Shown here piece after piece: positions 1 to 11,950 of a stretch of DNA of 64,000 nt. The notes under the pieces were generated by a model. That model was not told the origin of the DNA. It ran no database searches and saw nothing but the letters and a program-made list of their open reading frames with translations. The stretch is from positions 1,498,947 to 1,562,946 of the forward strand of contig JANAVB010009599.1 in assembly GCA_029216955.1 (NCBI GenBank), given 5' to 3'. Origin of the DNA: Iris pallida. Lineage: Eukaryota > Streptophyta > Magnoliopsida > Asparagales > Iridaceae. How positions within the stretch are numbered: position 1 is the stretch's first letter; every line of letters begins with the position of its first letter. Made by a program: the position numbers and the translations under genes.

Positions 1-120
1 TCGGGGTTGGTGGCTAGGTATTTGTTGAGGGTTTTTAAAAGAAACGTTTCTCTTTCTCTCTCGCTATCTATATAAAGTGTTCGGCTCGAGTTGGCTTCTG
101 TCGGATTTGGGGGGGCCTCT
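1..120. other. Left flank, nothing recognised
   Basis: I see no conserved coding frame, repeat terminus or RNA gene here. It lies beyond the 3' end of the LINE fragment and may be LINE 3' tail or older sequence. Confidence 0.4.
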
Positions 121-151
121 ATCTCGCGAGAAATTCAATTTCTTGCGAGAT
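121..151. repeat. Short inverted repeat (hairpin)
   Basis: ATCTCGCGAGAAATT (121-135) is followed after one base by its near-perfect reverse complement (137-151, one mismatch). It could form a 15-bp hairpin just outside the microsatellite. No function can be assigned. Confidence 0.6.
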
Positions 152-162
152 AAGGTTTTTTT

Positions 163-240
163 TCTCTATCTCTCTCTCTCTCCCTATATATATATATATA
201 CACATATATATAAATATATATATATATAGAGAGAGAGAGA

Positions 241-271
<31 letters not shown>

Positions 272-286
272 ATATATATATATAGA

Positions 287-328
<42 letters not shown>

Positions 329-352
329 TATATTCTCTCTTTCTTTCTCCCC

Positions 353-402
<50 letters not shown>
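163..402. repeat. Compound CT / TA / GA microsatellite
   Basis: Runs of (CT)n, (TA)n and (GA)n alternate over about 240 bp. The open frames through it encode only Ile-Tyr and Arg-Glu dipeptide repeats and are artefacts. Confidence 0.95.
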
Positions 403-403
<1 letters not shown>

Positions 404-1324
404 GCACCGTCTGACCTGGGGGACCACCTCCAGGCATCGGAGTGGTCTACGATCCGTACGTCCGCGGTGGCAAGACGGTTCGCGGTCCCCTGACCCAGCC
501 AATCAGTAACCCTGACCCACCGCCATTCGGACTCGGTATTCCATAAGTCGTGAATCGAGCTGCCATTCCTGAGCTGCAAGCGGATAAGAGGTTCAACAAG
601 ATGTCAACCAATGAGGATACGTCGCTAGGAAGCCGAAGATCTATTATTAGCGACCGCGGTCGTAGGATGGGAATATCGGAAGTATCTGGCCTGCATGAAT
701 CTGGTTCAAATCGAGTGATCCATACGGAGCTTCCACTACAGCTTCATAGAGTAGGCGTCCACTATAGTCGCTAGCCTATCGAAGCCCAACCCCCCCTCAT
801 TCGTCGGTCTGGCCATGGTGGCGTAGCTGGCCCAGCGGTGCTTGTCCTTTCCGTTGTTGTGACCCCAGAAAAATCAGAGAAGAGTGATTCTAAAGAGGAT
901 AACACCTTCTTCGGTGGGGAGCATGTCGCCAGGGTATAGATGGGGATGGAGGATAGAACATGCTTGATAAGAATCAATTTCCCGTCGGAAGAGAGGGTCG
1001 TGTTATGCCAACCCTCGATCTTTTTTCTGATTTTGCTCACTAGGCCTACGTAAATGCCCGAATTCGGTTTCCCGTACACCATCGGGCACCCCAAGTATGA
1101 GAATGGCGGATATGCGGTGGAGAACGATGTAAGGTTGGAGAGCGTGGCCGAGTGAGTTCTGTCGGCTTTGTGGTGGGTGTAGATGACGCTTTTGTTGGTG
1201 TTAACTCGCTGGCCCAAGCATCTGGTGTATTTCTCTAGCGTACGGTGGACCACTTCCAACGAGCCGATGTCGTCTGATGAAAAAATAAGGATGTCGTCCA
1301 CGTAGGCCAAGTGACTGATGAGCG
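403..1324 (-). pseudogene. LINE ORF2, C-terminal half (RT palm to C-terminus)
   Basis: The minus strand begins inside the RT with AYVDDILIFS, the plant-LINE form of the catalytic F/YADD box. It continues through LGCPM, the K(I)EGW region and a C-terminal FWG...KHRW...PTNEGGLGF motif typical of plant LINE ORF2 after the RT. A frameshift near 880 moves the reading into another frame. Near 410-580 a frame resembling the RNGSSI...LW segment of LINE C-termini is still legible. The upstream half of the same domain lies at 2724-4758, beyond the inserted LTR element. Confidence 0.8.
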
Positions 1325-2594
1325 TGTTAGGGTTATATACTAAAAGCATCATTTTTTTAGTAACCTTATTTCCTTAAATTTTGAATAAGAATCATATGGG
1401 CAAATGTTTGCATATTGTATTTGTTGCAAGTGTTAATGCAAATGTCTGATATTCTATATTGTAGATAATATGGTGTGTGGTGTCACACAGAAGATCATAT
1501 TATCAGTTCCCTATGGAGTATATAAATAGTTCACAACCTAGATGGACTTGGACAATCTATTGAAAAGGTTGTAGTGTAATCTGGTATTAGTCTATCTTGA
1601 CTATAGGTTTACACTAGTACACTTTGTGTGTATTGAACATGACCACTTGAGGTTGTTCTCTTTGTACTGACTACATAAGAGAACAAATACCTCTGTTATT
1701 ATGGATGCTTGTGCTCTTAACCTGGATATAATAACGGACATGTATATGCAGTGTGCATTATTTTGACTCATAAAAGAGTGAGATTGATTATGGATCAACA
1801 ACCTCTATGAATTGGGTAATAACATTGTATGTATGATGGGCTGTTGATTATAAATGGAATCTATGTCCCGATACATCGGGTTGATGATGTCCCCTTAAGG
1901 AGCTCATATGGATTGTCATGTAAACCCTGCAGGTGGATTATATCCGACATGACAAATAAAGTTGAGCGGTACTACTTAAGGATAAAAGATATCGAATCAA
2001 TATAGTTGTCAGTAACTTAATTTGATCGACGGACATACGATATCTTAACATGGGGAGCCAAACGACCATATAATAAAAGGAGCCCACAAACATAATTTGG
2101 GATTAGGGAGGTAGTGCAACCATAGCTCATTAGTGGATCGAGCTATTGTTAATGGGCCTGGATTGTGTGTTCGGGCTAAACACGGGATAACCAGATCCGT
2201 TAGGAGGCCTAACCCTAATTTCTTCTCATGGTCCCTGCCGTAGCCTATATATATCCTCTATTCTCTGGCCGCCATATTACCGATCAGAAATCTAAAACTT
2301 TCTCTAAATTCGTAATTCACGTAAGGAGAGAAAGAGAGGACTGCCAAGGAGAAGAAAAGGTTGGAAGATCGTCGCCCACACGACGTCCAACACGAGGAAG
2401 GAATACGTACAGAAGATCTTGGGGTCGTCTGCTCGAGATTGCCAGGAATTACTTGTCTCCTTTCCGCCGCAGGTATAATTCGTGAACCCTAGTTTCCGCC
2501 TATGAAGGGTTAGAACACGTATTAGATATGTTTAACTTTCTATCGATCAATACGCACACCAAAGGAAGGGTCCTGGGAATCCCTATTTCCATCA
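1325..2594 (+). repeat. 5' LTR of the short element
   Basis: It starts TGTTAGGGTTATATAC and ends CCATCA two bases before the PBS. The first 38 bases recur at 2676-2713 with one change, which marks the start of the second LTR. A TATA-like stretch at 2246-2254 lies near the 3' third, so transcription probably starts about 2280. The small ORFs inside (for example 2228-2485) have no recognisable content. Confidence 0.7.
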
Positions 2595-2596
2595 AT

Positions 2597-2608
2597 TGGT
2601 ATCAGAGC
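2597..2608 (+). promoter_or_regulatory. Primer binding site, tRNA-iMet type
   Basis: TGGTATCAGAGC is the standard plant initiator-Met PBS and lies two bases after the LTR end. Confidence 0.85.
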
Positions 2609-2675
2609 TTTGAGTATAAGTGGGAGATTTATAACAGTATACTGAAAAGCAATGCTTTGAGTATAAGTGGAAGAT

Positions 2676-2723
2676 TGTTAGGGTTATATACTAAAAGCAT
2701 CACTTTTTTAGTATACTGTTACA
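2676..2723 (+). repeat. Truncated 3' LTR stub
   Basis: It starts TGTTAGGGTTATATAC after the purine-rich AAGTGGAAGAT and matches the LTR start for about 38 bases. It then ends in GTATACTGTTACA, which is not the native LTR end. The stretch 2710-2721 is an inverted copy of 2632-2643 around a palindromic core. Confidence 0.65.
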
Positions 2724-4758
2724 GAGCGGGCATCCTGTGGTGGTGTAGAAGTAGTTGAATTTGGGGGTGTTAGCCATGTTGTTGAGGCTTCTGCTGAGCG
2801 CTTCGGCGGCTATAATGAAAATGGTGGAGGAGAGCAGGTCACCCTGTCTGACCCCCCTGCTGGATTTGAAGAAGTCGTCAGGTTGTCCGTTGATGACGGT
2901 GGAGAAGCAGGAGTTGTTTATGGATCTGAAGATGATGTCTATCCAACTTTCAGAGAACCCGAAGACACTGAAAACCCAGATCATGAATTGCTAGTCTAGA
3001 CGGTCATACGCCTTCTCAATGTCGAGCTTGATGGTGACGTTCACTCCCCTAGATGGGAATTTCATACAAGTTATCATCTCCTGTGCAAGAAGGATGTTGT
3101 CAGTGATGTTCTGGCCTAGGACAAATCCGCTTTGCTCTTCAGAGATGATCTTAGGTAGAACCTCGGCTATGCGGATGGCGATAATCTTGGAGATGATTTT
3201 ATTGGTAAAGGTGCATAAGCTGATGGTACGGAAGTCTTTGAATGTCTTTGGGTTGTCTTTTTTGGGGATGAGGATGCGGTTAGCGCGAGAGATGGCGTTG
3301 GGGTAATTCGCGCCTTAAAAGAAGGCGATTGAGGCCTCGTGGAAGTCGGGTTCAATGATGTTACAGCAAGTTCGAAAGAAGATGTCGGAGAAGCAGTCGG
3401 GGCCTGGGGCACTGTGTTCATCGAGGGTCCACACTGCTGACTTAAATTCCTCCGCAGAGGGCGGGGTCAGCAGCAGTTCTTTCTCTCTTTCGGTGATCAT
3501 GTTGGGAACCTTGGCCAGGAATTCTTCGTCCTTGACGATGCCTTCCTTAGAGAATAATTTAGTGTAGAACTCAACGACGGCCTCCTGAATATGCCTCTGG
3601 TCTTTGAGTAAGATGCTATTTTCGTTGGTAATTTGGTGTATGTTAAGCTGTTGTCTGCGACCTTTGACATAAGAGTAGAAGAATCCATAGTTCCTGTCCC
3701 CTTCGGCATCCTAGGTGAGTCTGGCTTTCTGCTTCTAGAACTCAGTCTCGACCTTCAACCGTGATTTGAGGAGGGCCTTGGTGAGGTTGAGCGTGGCCCG
3801 ATTCTCCGGTGAACTGTTCGACACGTACCGATGTTTGGCACAGGTGACGTCATCTTTCGCCGTCCGAATCTCCTGGAAGATGTTGTCGAACGCGCTTCTG
3901 CTCCAGGTCGAAAGCGCTCTCCGAGTAGCTTTGAGTTTAGCTGCCACTCGAATAAGGGGGTCTGGGTCGCTCGCGGAGCACCAGGCGGAGGCCACAATGC
4001 TGCAAAATATGGGGTGATGAGTCCAGAGGTTCAGGAATCGAAAGGGTTTTTGGATAAGGTTGGAATTGTTGCTAATCTCGATAAGAAGGGGGGAGTGGTC
4101 TGATTCAGTAGAGTTTAGGTGGAAGAGGTTGGATATGAGACCCATGTCGGACTAGCGGTTGTCTACCAGTACGCGATCAAGCCGGGAATATTGTCTACGG
4201 GTGCCTTCCTGCATGTTGCACCAAGTGAAAGTGCTCCCGAAAAAGGGGGGAGGGGATAGGTGGCTGTTGAAGATGAAGGTATTGAAGTCGTCCATGGTTT
4301 ATTGGGGGGGCCCTACCCCCGGACTTTTCTTCCATGCTCGGTAGCACGTTGAAGTCGTCGATGCAGAGCTACGGGAGGTTGTTGTGGGAGATGTGGGTGT
4401 CCGACAGCGTATCCCAGAGCAGCTTACGCTTGGCAACATTGCAGCTACCGTGTACGACGGAGAGTAGGATTCGGGATTGAAGGGTAGGGTGTTCTATCTA
4501 GTAGGTGAGCGCCTGTCTCGAATCATGAACGGTACCGAAACTGCATCCGATGGTAAAGAGGATCCAGATATCGTTGTGTCCTGCTACCACGGTCGGTAAG
4601 CCGAGCTGCAGCTAGATGGATTTGAGTTTTTTGTAAGGAATTTTTGGTTCGATGATGATGAAGATGTCTAATCTGTGAATTTTCTTGAGGCTAAGTAATC
4701 TTCTCAAGGTGGGTTGATTGGCCAGCCCTCGGACATTCCAGGAGAGGATGTTAAGCAT
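2724..4758 (-). pseudogene. LINE ORF2, endonuclease and first half of RT
   Basis: The ATG at 4758-4756 opens MLNILSWNVRGLANQ, the classic N-terminus of a plant LINE apurinic-type endonuclease. The SDHSPL motif (about 4100) marks the endonuclease C-terminus. Downstream are the RT start APGPDCF (about 3390) and the SRGVRQGDLLSS motif with IFIIAAEALSR (about 2800). Frame changes near 3300, 3500 and 3720 and several stops break it. The start is chosen because it follows the ORF1 stop by about 75 bp, as usual in plant LINEs. Confidence 0.8.
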
Positions 4759-4834
4759 TTGGTTGGTTGCGGGAGTGGGGGTGGTTGTTGAGCTTAGCGG
4801 CTGACCTCGTAGTCATGTTCTTGTGCTTATGATC

Positions 4835-5859
4835 TTATTTTTTCTTATAGATGTGAGGGGATTTGGAGGCTCTCGCGATCGCCCCCTCGGACGGTCGAGT
4901 CGCTCTGGGGCCTAAAATATCCAGCTGGGTAGCATCGGCTTTGTCAACATCAGACAGCACATAGAGGGGGTTATTGGGGTCAAGGAAGCCGGCATCCTGA
5001 GCTTCATGTAGCCTATCCGCTAAGCCCAAGCTCAGGCTTCCCGGGTTGACCTCAGAGGTGTAGCCGGAGATGAGGGTTAAATCCGCTATGCTGGAGAAGA
5101 CCGGATAGAGGACCAGGGCCAGCTGGTCCTTCTCTCCTCTGACTGGAGTGGGAATGGTGGGAAGGGATTCTGCGTCTATCTGCTCAAGCTCGGCGGGAGT
5201 ATCCGATCCGGGTTGAGGGCTTTCCAGGATGTCGGTTGGGGAGGAAGTGGTGAGGACGTCGAATCTGTTATTGAAGAGGATAGCTGGGTGCTTGTGTAGA
5301 GGGATGTCTTTGTTTGAAAGGGGGTGAGAGCGGGGGCTGGGTGTGCCGTCACTGTCTTCAAAGTAGGAATGTGAGTTGGGTAGGGGGAGAATCGGAGCCG
5401 AAGGTGTGGTAACGAATTCCTTTTTGGATTGCGCCTTATGGGACTTGGGCTCCGTGTGAGCTCTGAAGCAAAGCCGAGTGGAGTGGCCCCGGATCTGACA
5501 ATGTTTGCAAAAGATAATGCTATTGTCGTACACCAGCGACTGGGTGTACATCTTGCTTTCTAGTTCGATCTCGATTTGAGTGGGGGGTTCTGTGGCCAGG
5601 TCAAGTTCCACGTAAATCTTGGCAATGTTTCCTTTGGAGAGATTATGAGTTTCCTCAGCGATGGCCACTTACGACCCGAAGGAGCTAGCGATTCTCCTAT
5701 GCGCGACAGGGGCGAAACAGACTAGGGGAAGGTTGGGGAGCGTGATCCACGTCGAGATGATAGTTGAGTCGACCTTGGGGTTGAAACTGGGTGTCCATTT
5801 GACGATCTTGACGCTGTGAGCGTCGATGAGGTACCCTTGGCCCACACTTTGGTATAGTC
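4835..5859 (-). pseudogene. LINE ORF1 (gag-like), middle and C-terminal part
   Basis: ORF1 encodes an RNA-binding chaperone. The minus strand reads a DUF4283-like end (WITLPNLPLVCF at about 5740), an in-frame stop near 5669, then the segment VYVELDLA-like and a CCHC knuckle CKHCQIRGHSTRLC (CX2CX4HX4C, about 5500). A Ser/Pro-rich tail ends in a stop at 4835. The N-terminal part lies beyond the Sirevirus at 15445-15787. Confidence 0.75.
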
Positions 5860-6944
5860 TGTTGGCCCATTGGTCATGGTCAAACCTAATTTTAATAATT
5901 GATCAAACTCTGTCTCGATATCGATGCAAGTCAATTCAGATGTTTACCTACGACGTTTTGGATACTGCTCAACGATGGATATCTACTATGTTCAAGACCG
6001 AAGGTGTTTGCTATTCAGAATATATTTCCTTCAAGGCAATGTAAATTTTCATTTTATTAAATCTAGGAATATATTGTACACCAAGTCGTACTGGCAAATA
6101 GGTTGTCCGAAATCATTTTTCAAAATCACCCTATCCTTTTAAAAATGACCTATATTTTTGAAAAATATCTTTTTTACAAAAAGCTTCTGAAGGACTCTTC
6201 AAAAAGCTAAAATGATTTTTCTCAAAATCAACTGGCAGAACCCTAGCAGACCTCGGTCAGAGTTCGGCCAGAGTTCGACCAAGTTGAACGTTATATGAAC
6301 GTTTGATTTTGAACTTGGTCTCCTGTAGTTGCGGATTTGACCGAGATTTACTCATCGAGTTCTGCCCGAATTCTGCCCGAATTCTGACAGAGTTCTCCCT
6401 TTGGAAATCTTATAAATAGAGAAGTATTCGATCATTTCAACTCACTCATTCACTTTCAATCTTCTCTCTATCTAAAAAGCTTTCTACCTTCCAAAGAGTT
6501 TTCTAGAGCTTTCATTTTCAGATCCCAAGCCAGTTACAATCCTTTAGTCGATTTGCCAGTGCGGTACGGTCTAGAAGTTTCTGAGAGATTGTAATCAGAA
6601 GGCTTGATTGAAGAATACCTCTTCACATTTGAAGTTGGACGAGTTCTTCGTATCAAAGCTCGCGTTGTAGAAGTTGCAAGGACTTCGTAAGAAAACTTGC
6701 AGTTTTTCCTATAGTGGATTCAAACTGGTAGCAAGAGTTCTACCGACTGGATTAGTCCTCAACAGAGGGATACCAGTATACATCGCTGTCTTTGCGTTTG
6801 CTTTCTGAACTCTGCCTTTACTTTATTTTCATCTGTGATTATATACTGTGATTGTGTTGCTAACTTTTTTAATTAGCATTATTCCGCTGCCAACTCTATT
6901 CACCCCCCCTCTAGAGTATTACGCTTTACTATATCGTTCCTACA
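5860..6944 (+). repeat. Sirevirus 5' LTR
   Basis: It starts TGTTGGCCCATTGG and ends GTTCCTACA (1085 bp). TATAAATAGA at 6411-6420 is the probable core promoter, and short repeats of GAGTTCGGCC lie upstream of it. Compared with the 3' LTR, the part from about 6310 to the end is nearly identical, while a block of about 110 bp near 5915-6020 is hardly alignable. Confidence 0.92.
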
Positions 6945-6946
6945 AT

Positions 6947-6961
6947 TGGTATCAGAGCGGG
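6947..6961 (+). promoter_or_regulatory. Primer binding site, tRNA-iMet
   Basis: TGGTATCAGAGCGGG lies two bases after the LTR end. It is the usual site for plant Copia elements. Confidence 0.92.
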
Positions 6962-7028
6962 TGTTACAGGTAAAGCAAGGTAAAAGTGCTATTATTTATT
7001 CATTATTTATTAGATCACAGCACATCAC

Positions 7029-8887
7029 ATGGCTACTATGAAATTCACAAGTGAAGGTCAGGCCACAAACAGACCTCCTCTGTTTGATGGTACTAACTAC
7101 ACTTATTGGAAAACACGGATGAGTTTCTTCTTAAAGTCTCTTGATTTTGACTTATGGGCTATTGTTCTTGATGGCTATCAAAAGCCACCTCGTATAAATG
7201 TCGAGGGTGTTTTAGTTGAAAAACCCCAAAATAGTTATACAGAGGAAGAAAAGAAAAAGGCCAGTCTTGACGCACGTGCCATTAATGCTCTTTTTTGTGC
7301 CTTAGACAGAACAGAATTTAACAGGGTATCTACATGCACAACGGCAAATGGTATATGGAAGTTTCTCGAAGTTACACATGAAGGCACGACTCAAGTCAAG
7401 GAGTCAAAAGTCAGCAGACTTACTCAAGAGTACGAGGCGTTCAAAATGAAGCCAAATGAAACAGTCACACAAATGTTCGAGAGGTTCTTGGATATTGTAA
7501 ACCCTTTGTCCTCCTTAGGCAAAGAATACAGTAACCACGAAAAGATTCGCAAACTCCTGCGAGCTCTCACCAAGAACTGGATTCCGAAGGCTACAGCTAT
7601 CATTGAAGGAAACGACCTCACCACAATGACACTTGAAGTACTCATAGGTAAGCTACTCACTCATGAACTGGATCTACAAGATTTTGAAGAGCCTGCACCA
7701 AAGGAGAAGACTATCGCCCTCAAGGCTCAGCACAGAAAAGCTGCTGAAGATGACTCAGACAGCAGTGGATCTGACGCTGAAGATCAAGCACTCCTAGCAA
7801 GGAAGTTCAAAAGATTCATGAGACATGAGAAAAGAGTCAAAGAGAACAACAACAACAACTGGTACTAAGAAGATGCTGTCTGCTATGGCTGCAAGAAGAA
7901 GGGACATATGAAGAAGGACTGTCCCACCAACTCATCATCGAGCAAGAAGAACAATAGGTATAAAAAAGGCAACCTGAAGAGATCAACATCCCGGAAATAC
8001 GCCAACACCAGCATATGGCATGAGAGTGAAGCTAGCGACTCAGAAGATGAACATTCAGAGGACGCTACAAACATCTGCTTCATGGCAGTTGATCAGGTAC
8101 CTACTGAACCTGTAGAAACATATGATGACTTTACCTTTGAGCAATTAGGAGATGCCTTCAGTGAACTGATGCTTGACTACAGGAAACTGCATAGTAAATA
8201 TTAGACCGCTAAGAAGGTACTCAAAGAGTACAAAGGAGAAATAGGAAGACTTACCGACCTACTAGCTGAGGTTAGAACTAGTGTTAGTGAGTCTGGTGAG
8301 CTTTCCTCTATAAAGCTCTTATTACACGAGACTAAACAGTCATCCGAAGAGAAAGATAAGATTATAGACCAATTGAGAGAATATCTTTCAAAAAAAAAAA
8401 AAGTCTTCAATCTGCACAAATCAGAATGGAATCACTCACTTCTGATTATACTAAGTTATATGACACTTCCAAAAGGTTGGAAATTAGGTTAGGAAAACAG
8501 CCTGAGCCTGCTGCTTCCTATCCTAACACGTGTCACTTACCAAAAATTCGGAACATTCCCAAGCTAAATACTGTCAGACCAAACCATATAAAACCTTTAC
8601 CTCAAAAGGTTAAGCCCAAACATGATCATAGGTATGCATTCTTCTATACTAGAAAACCTAAACCTACCAACCATGCACATCACTCTGCTTTCAACACTCA
8701 ACATGCACAATGTCATTATTGTAGCCTCATTGGTCATATTTCATCTGCATGTAGAATGAGAAAGCTAGTTGATTTAAATGTTTATGCTTGGATACCTAAA
8801 GCTAACAATTCAGGACCCTACAAGAAATGGGTACCAAGAGTTTCATTTGCAAATTATTTTGTAGGTGGGACCCCCTTCATATGCTAG
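7029..8887 (+). pseudogene. Sirevirus gag
   Basis: The ATG at 7029 opens a capsid-type Gag with RPPLFDGTNYTYWKTRM near residue 20 (the Copia UBN2 family start). An in-frame TAA at 7866 lies just before the first zinc knuckle CYGCKKKGHMKKDC. The frame continues to a TAG at 8202, then through a charged, coiled-coil-like stretch to a poly-A run (about 8390-8402) where the frame shifts. The second knuckle CHYCSLIGHISSAC (about 8711) and a KKWVPR tail follow in the new frame. Two spaced knuckles are typical of Sirevirus Gag. Start chosen for position after the PBS and homology. Confidence 0.85.
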
Positions 8888-9466
8888 GAGCAAATGTATC
8901 CTCGACAACGGTTTGCTCACGGCACATGACCGGTGACGCTTCATTATTCGCAACACTGTTGAAGAGGAATAAAGAAGGGTACGTCTCCTTCGGTAATAAT
9001 TTAAGAGGGTACATAATCAGTATCGGTGACATTGGTAGGGCTCCCTATCCAGTGATTAAAGATGTTTGTCTAGTTACCGAGTTAAAACATAATCTGCTCA
9101 GCATAAGCCATTTAGCTGATCACGGTTATGATATTAACTTCGTCAAAGATAAATGTACTATAGTTGATAGTTCAACTGGTAGTACTATATTTGAAGGTAT
9201 TATGGAAGACAACATATATGATTTTTATTTTTAGAAGATGCTAACAAAGCAGGTTGATGTTGATGGCCAAAAGCATTGAGAGTCAACTATGGCATATGAG
9301 ACTCGGTCATACAAACATGGATACAATTTCAAGACTATCTACAAAGATGTTGGTACACGGCTTACCGGACATTTCTTTCAAGAAGGATACGGTATGTAGT
9401 GAATGTAAAAAGAACAAAGCTACCAAATCCGCATTCAAATCTAAGAACGCTGTAAGTACCACTTAA
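8883..9466 (+). pseudogene. Sirevirus protease and pre-integrase zinc domain
   Basis: The aspartic protease active site is damaged. The catalytic Asp codon (about 8904) and the downstream CSRHMTGD motif lie in different frames because of an apparent one-base insertion near 8912, and the residue after the Asp is Asn rather than Ser/Thr. The frame ending at 9234 keeps the LLSISHL motif. The GAG-pre-integrase segment at 9254-9466 keeps WHMRLGHTN and CSECKK, the HHCC zinc-binding residues of integrase. Confidence 0.8.
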
Positions 9467-10484
9467 CCTTTACAACAGTTGTATATGGACTTATTTGGAC
9501 CCAGTAGAATTGCTAGTCTAGGTGGTAAGTTATATGCATTTGTCATTATAGATGATTTCTCTAGATATACATGGGTTTATTTTCTTGCACGCAAGAACGA
9601 TACATTATCAGAATTCGTCACCTTTTGGAAGAAAGTACAGAATGAAAAGGATTCATGATTACTCGCACTCATAGTGATCATGGCGGCGAATTTGAGAATG
9701 CAGAATTCAAGCAATTTTGTGACACATACGGTTGTATAAATTCGCTTGCCCTAGGACTCCATAACAAAATGGAGTTGTAGAACGTAAGAACAGAACTCTA
9801 TCTGAAATGGCTAGAGTAATGTTAAACCAGTTTAGTCTACCTAGATACTTATGGGCTGAAGCTGTAAATACAGCATGATATATTCTCAATAGGGTTCTAA
9901 TTCGACCTATATCGAAGAAAACTCCCTATGAACTATGGTTTGATAGAACACCAAATGTTTCATATTTCAAGATTTTTGGTTGTAAATGCTTTATTCTTAA
10001 TACTAAAGACAATATGAGTAAATTTGATGAAAAGGTCGATGAAGGTATATTTTTAGGTTATGCAGCAAAGAGCAAAGGATACAGAGTCTTCAACAAAAGA
10101 ACCATGATCATCGTAGAATCTATCAATGTCAAGTTTGATGAACTAAATCAACACTTAGACGATGATGACAATGAAGACTTAATCACACCAAGTACAGCTA
10201 CTGTAAAACCTTCACACAAAGATGCAGAACCATCACATCAAGCATCAGATAAACCTCCAAGCAAAGAAGCCGGAACTAGCAATCCAGAGACTACACCAAA
10301 AGAGATGAGTTTCTTGGCTAATCATCCAAAGGACTTGGTAATTGGTGAGATTATCAAGGGTGTAAGTACTCGTTCCTCTAATAAAGATATAGCTTCTTGT
10401 GTTGCTTTTGTTTTGCAGTTTGAACCCAAAAATATTGAAGAAGCATGTAGTGATAATTTTTGGTTAGATGCTATGCAAGAATAA
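9467..10484 (+). pseudogene. Sirevirus integrase core and spacer
   Basis: DDE integrase remnants read LYMDLFGPSR (first Asp, about 9484), VIIDDFSRYTWVYFL, a HSDHGGEF-type second Asp near 9675 and VVERKNRTL (Glu, about 9777), spread over more than one frame and broken by stops (for example near 9657 and 9779). The C-terminal part (10014-10484) has EGIFLGYAAKSKGYRVFN, the conserved Copia integrase tail, then an acidic Pro/Ser/Thr-rich spacer before the RT. Confidence 0.8.
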
Positions 10485-11950
10485 TTAAACCAATTCGAAC
10501 GGAATCAAGTTTGTGAACTTGTTCCCAAGTCCATTGATCATCCGATCATTGGCACCCGATGGGTATTCCGAAATAAACTGAACGAGAATGGTTTAGTGAC
10601 TCGTAATAAGGCTCGACTCGTAGCTCAAAGATACAATCAAGAAGAAGGTATCGACTACGATGAGACTTATGCCCCAGTGGCGAGATTAGAATCCATTCAC
10701 ATGTTATGTGCATTTGCATATTTTCATAATTTTAAATTATTTCAAATGGATGCCAAAAGCGCATTTTTAAATAGTTTTATAAAAGAAGAAGTTTGTGTAG
10801 CTCAATCTCCTGGTTTTACTGACTTCTAATTTTCTGAATATGTTTTCAAGTTGAAGAAAGCCTTATACGGTTTGAAACAAGCCCCTCGTGCTTGGTACGA
10901 TCGTCTAAGCACTTTTTTACTTGATAACGGGTTTTCAAAGGAAAATGTTGACACTACTTTGTTTATAAAATCTTTGAATAACAATGTTCTTTTGATTCAC
11001 GTCTATGTAGATGATATTATTTTTGGATCTACTGATGAATCTCTTTGTCAAGAATTTTCAAAGTGTATGCAGAATGAGTTTGAGATGAGCATGATGGAAG
11101 AGCTGAAATTTTTTCTCGGACTGCAAATCAAACAAACCAACAATGGGACGTTCATAAATCAAGCAAAGTACACAAAGGATCTATAAAAGAAGTTCGACAT
11201 GGAAGTAGTCAAGCCACTTAGCACTCCAATGGCGACATCAACCAAGCTTGATATTGATGAACAAGGTAAACCTGTCGACATACGTAAGTATCGAGGTATG
11301 TTCGGTAGCTTACTATATTTAACAGCTAGTCGACCAGACATTATGTTTAGTGTTTGTCTACGTGCACGCTTTCAAGCAAACCCTAAGGAATCACATCTGT
11401 ATAGTTAAGCGTATCTTTCGATACCTTAAAGGCACTTCTTCTGTCGGCTTATGGTATCCGAAAACTACGTCATTTGACCTAACCAGTTATTCTGATGCAG
11501 ATTTTGCCGGATGCAAGGTAGATAGAAAAAGCACTAGCGGCACATGTCATTTCCTAGAAAAAGCTCTAGTCTCTTGGTTTAGTAAAAAGCAAAATTCTGT
11601 TGAATTATCAACAACCGAGGCTGAGTATATCGCCGTAGGACATTGTACACAAATTTTGTGGATGAAACAAACTTTAGAAGACTATGGATTGCATTTTACA
11701 CACATACCCATTTTCTGTGACAACACTAGTTCTATTAATTTGATTAAGAATCCAGTATGTCACTCTCGTACTAAACATATCGAGATTACACATCACTTTC
11801 TTAGAGATCATCAACAAAATGGAGATATAGACCTTGTATACATAGATAGATAATCAATTAGCTGACATCTTCACTAAACCTCTAGCGGAAGATCGCTTCA
11901 ATTATTTACGTCGAGAATTAGGAATTTTGGACGTCAATAATATTAATTGA
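10485..11950 (+). pseudogene. Sirevirus reverse transcriptase and RNase H
   Basis: RT motifs in order: KARLVAQRY, YAPVARLESI, QMDAKSAFLN, ALYGLKQAPRAWYDRL, and the catalytic VYVDDIIFGS (about 11007). RNase H follows: SDADFAGCKVDRKSTSG, SWFSKKQNSVELSTTEAEY (Asp and Glu present), FCDNTSS and ADIFTKPL, ending at the TGA 11948-11950. Stops or shifts at about 10483, 10827, 11184 and 11406 break the frame. The region is about full family length. Confidence 0.88.

Larger units (their letters stand above)
1325..2723 (+). mobile_element. Short LTR element with PBS directly abutting PPT
   Basis: A unit beginning TGTTAGGG and ending TTACA is flanked by the perfect 5-bp duplication GAGCG (1320-1324 and 2724-2728) and cuts the LINE RT. 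It consists of a long LTR (1325-2594), an initiator-Met-type primer site (2597-2608), only about 70 bp of internal sequence, a purine tract and a 48-bp stub of the second LTR (2676-2723). It has no coding capacity and must have been mobilised in trans. The orientation call rests on the PBS. Confidence 0.75.

Noticed and set aside
163..402. Open frames on both strands across the microsatellite
   Set aside because: They consist of Ile-Tyr and Arg-Glu dipeptides only.
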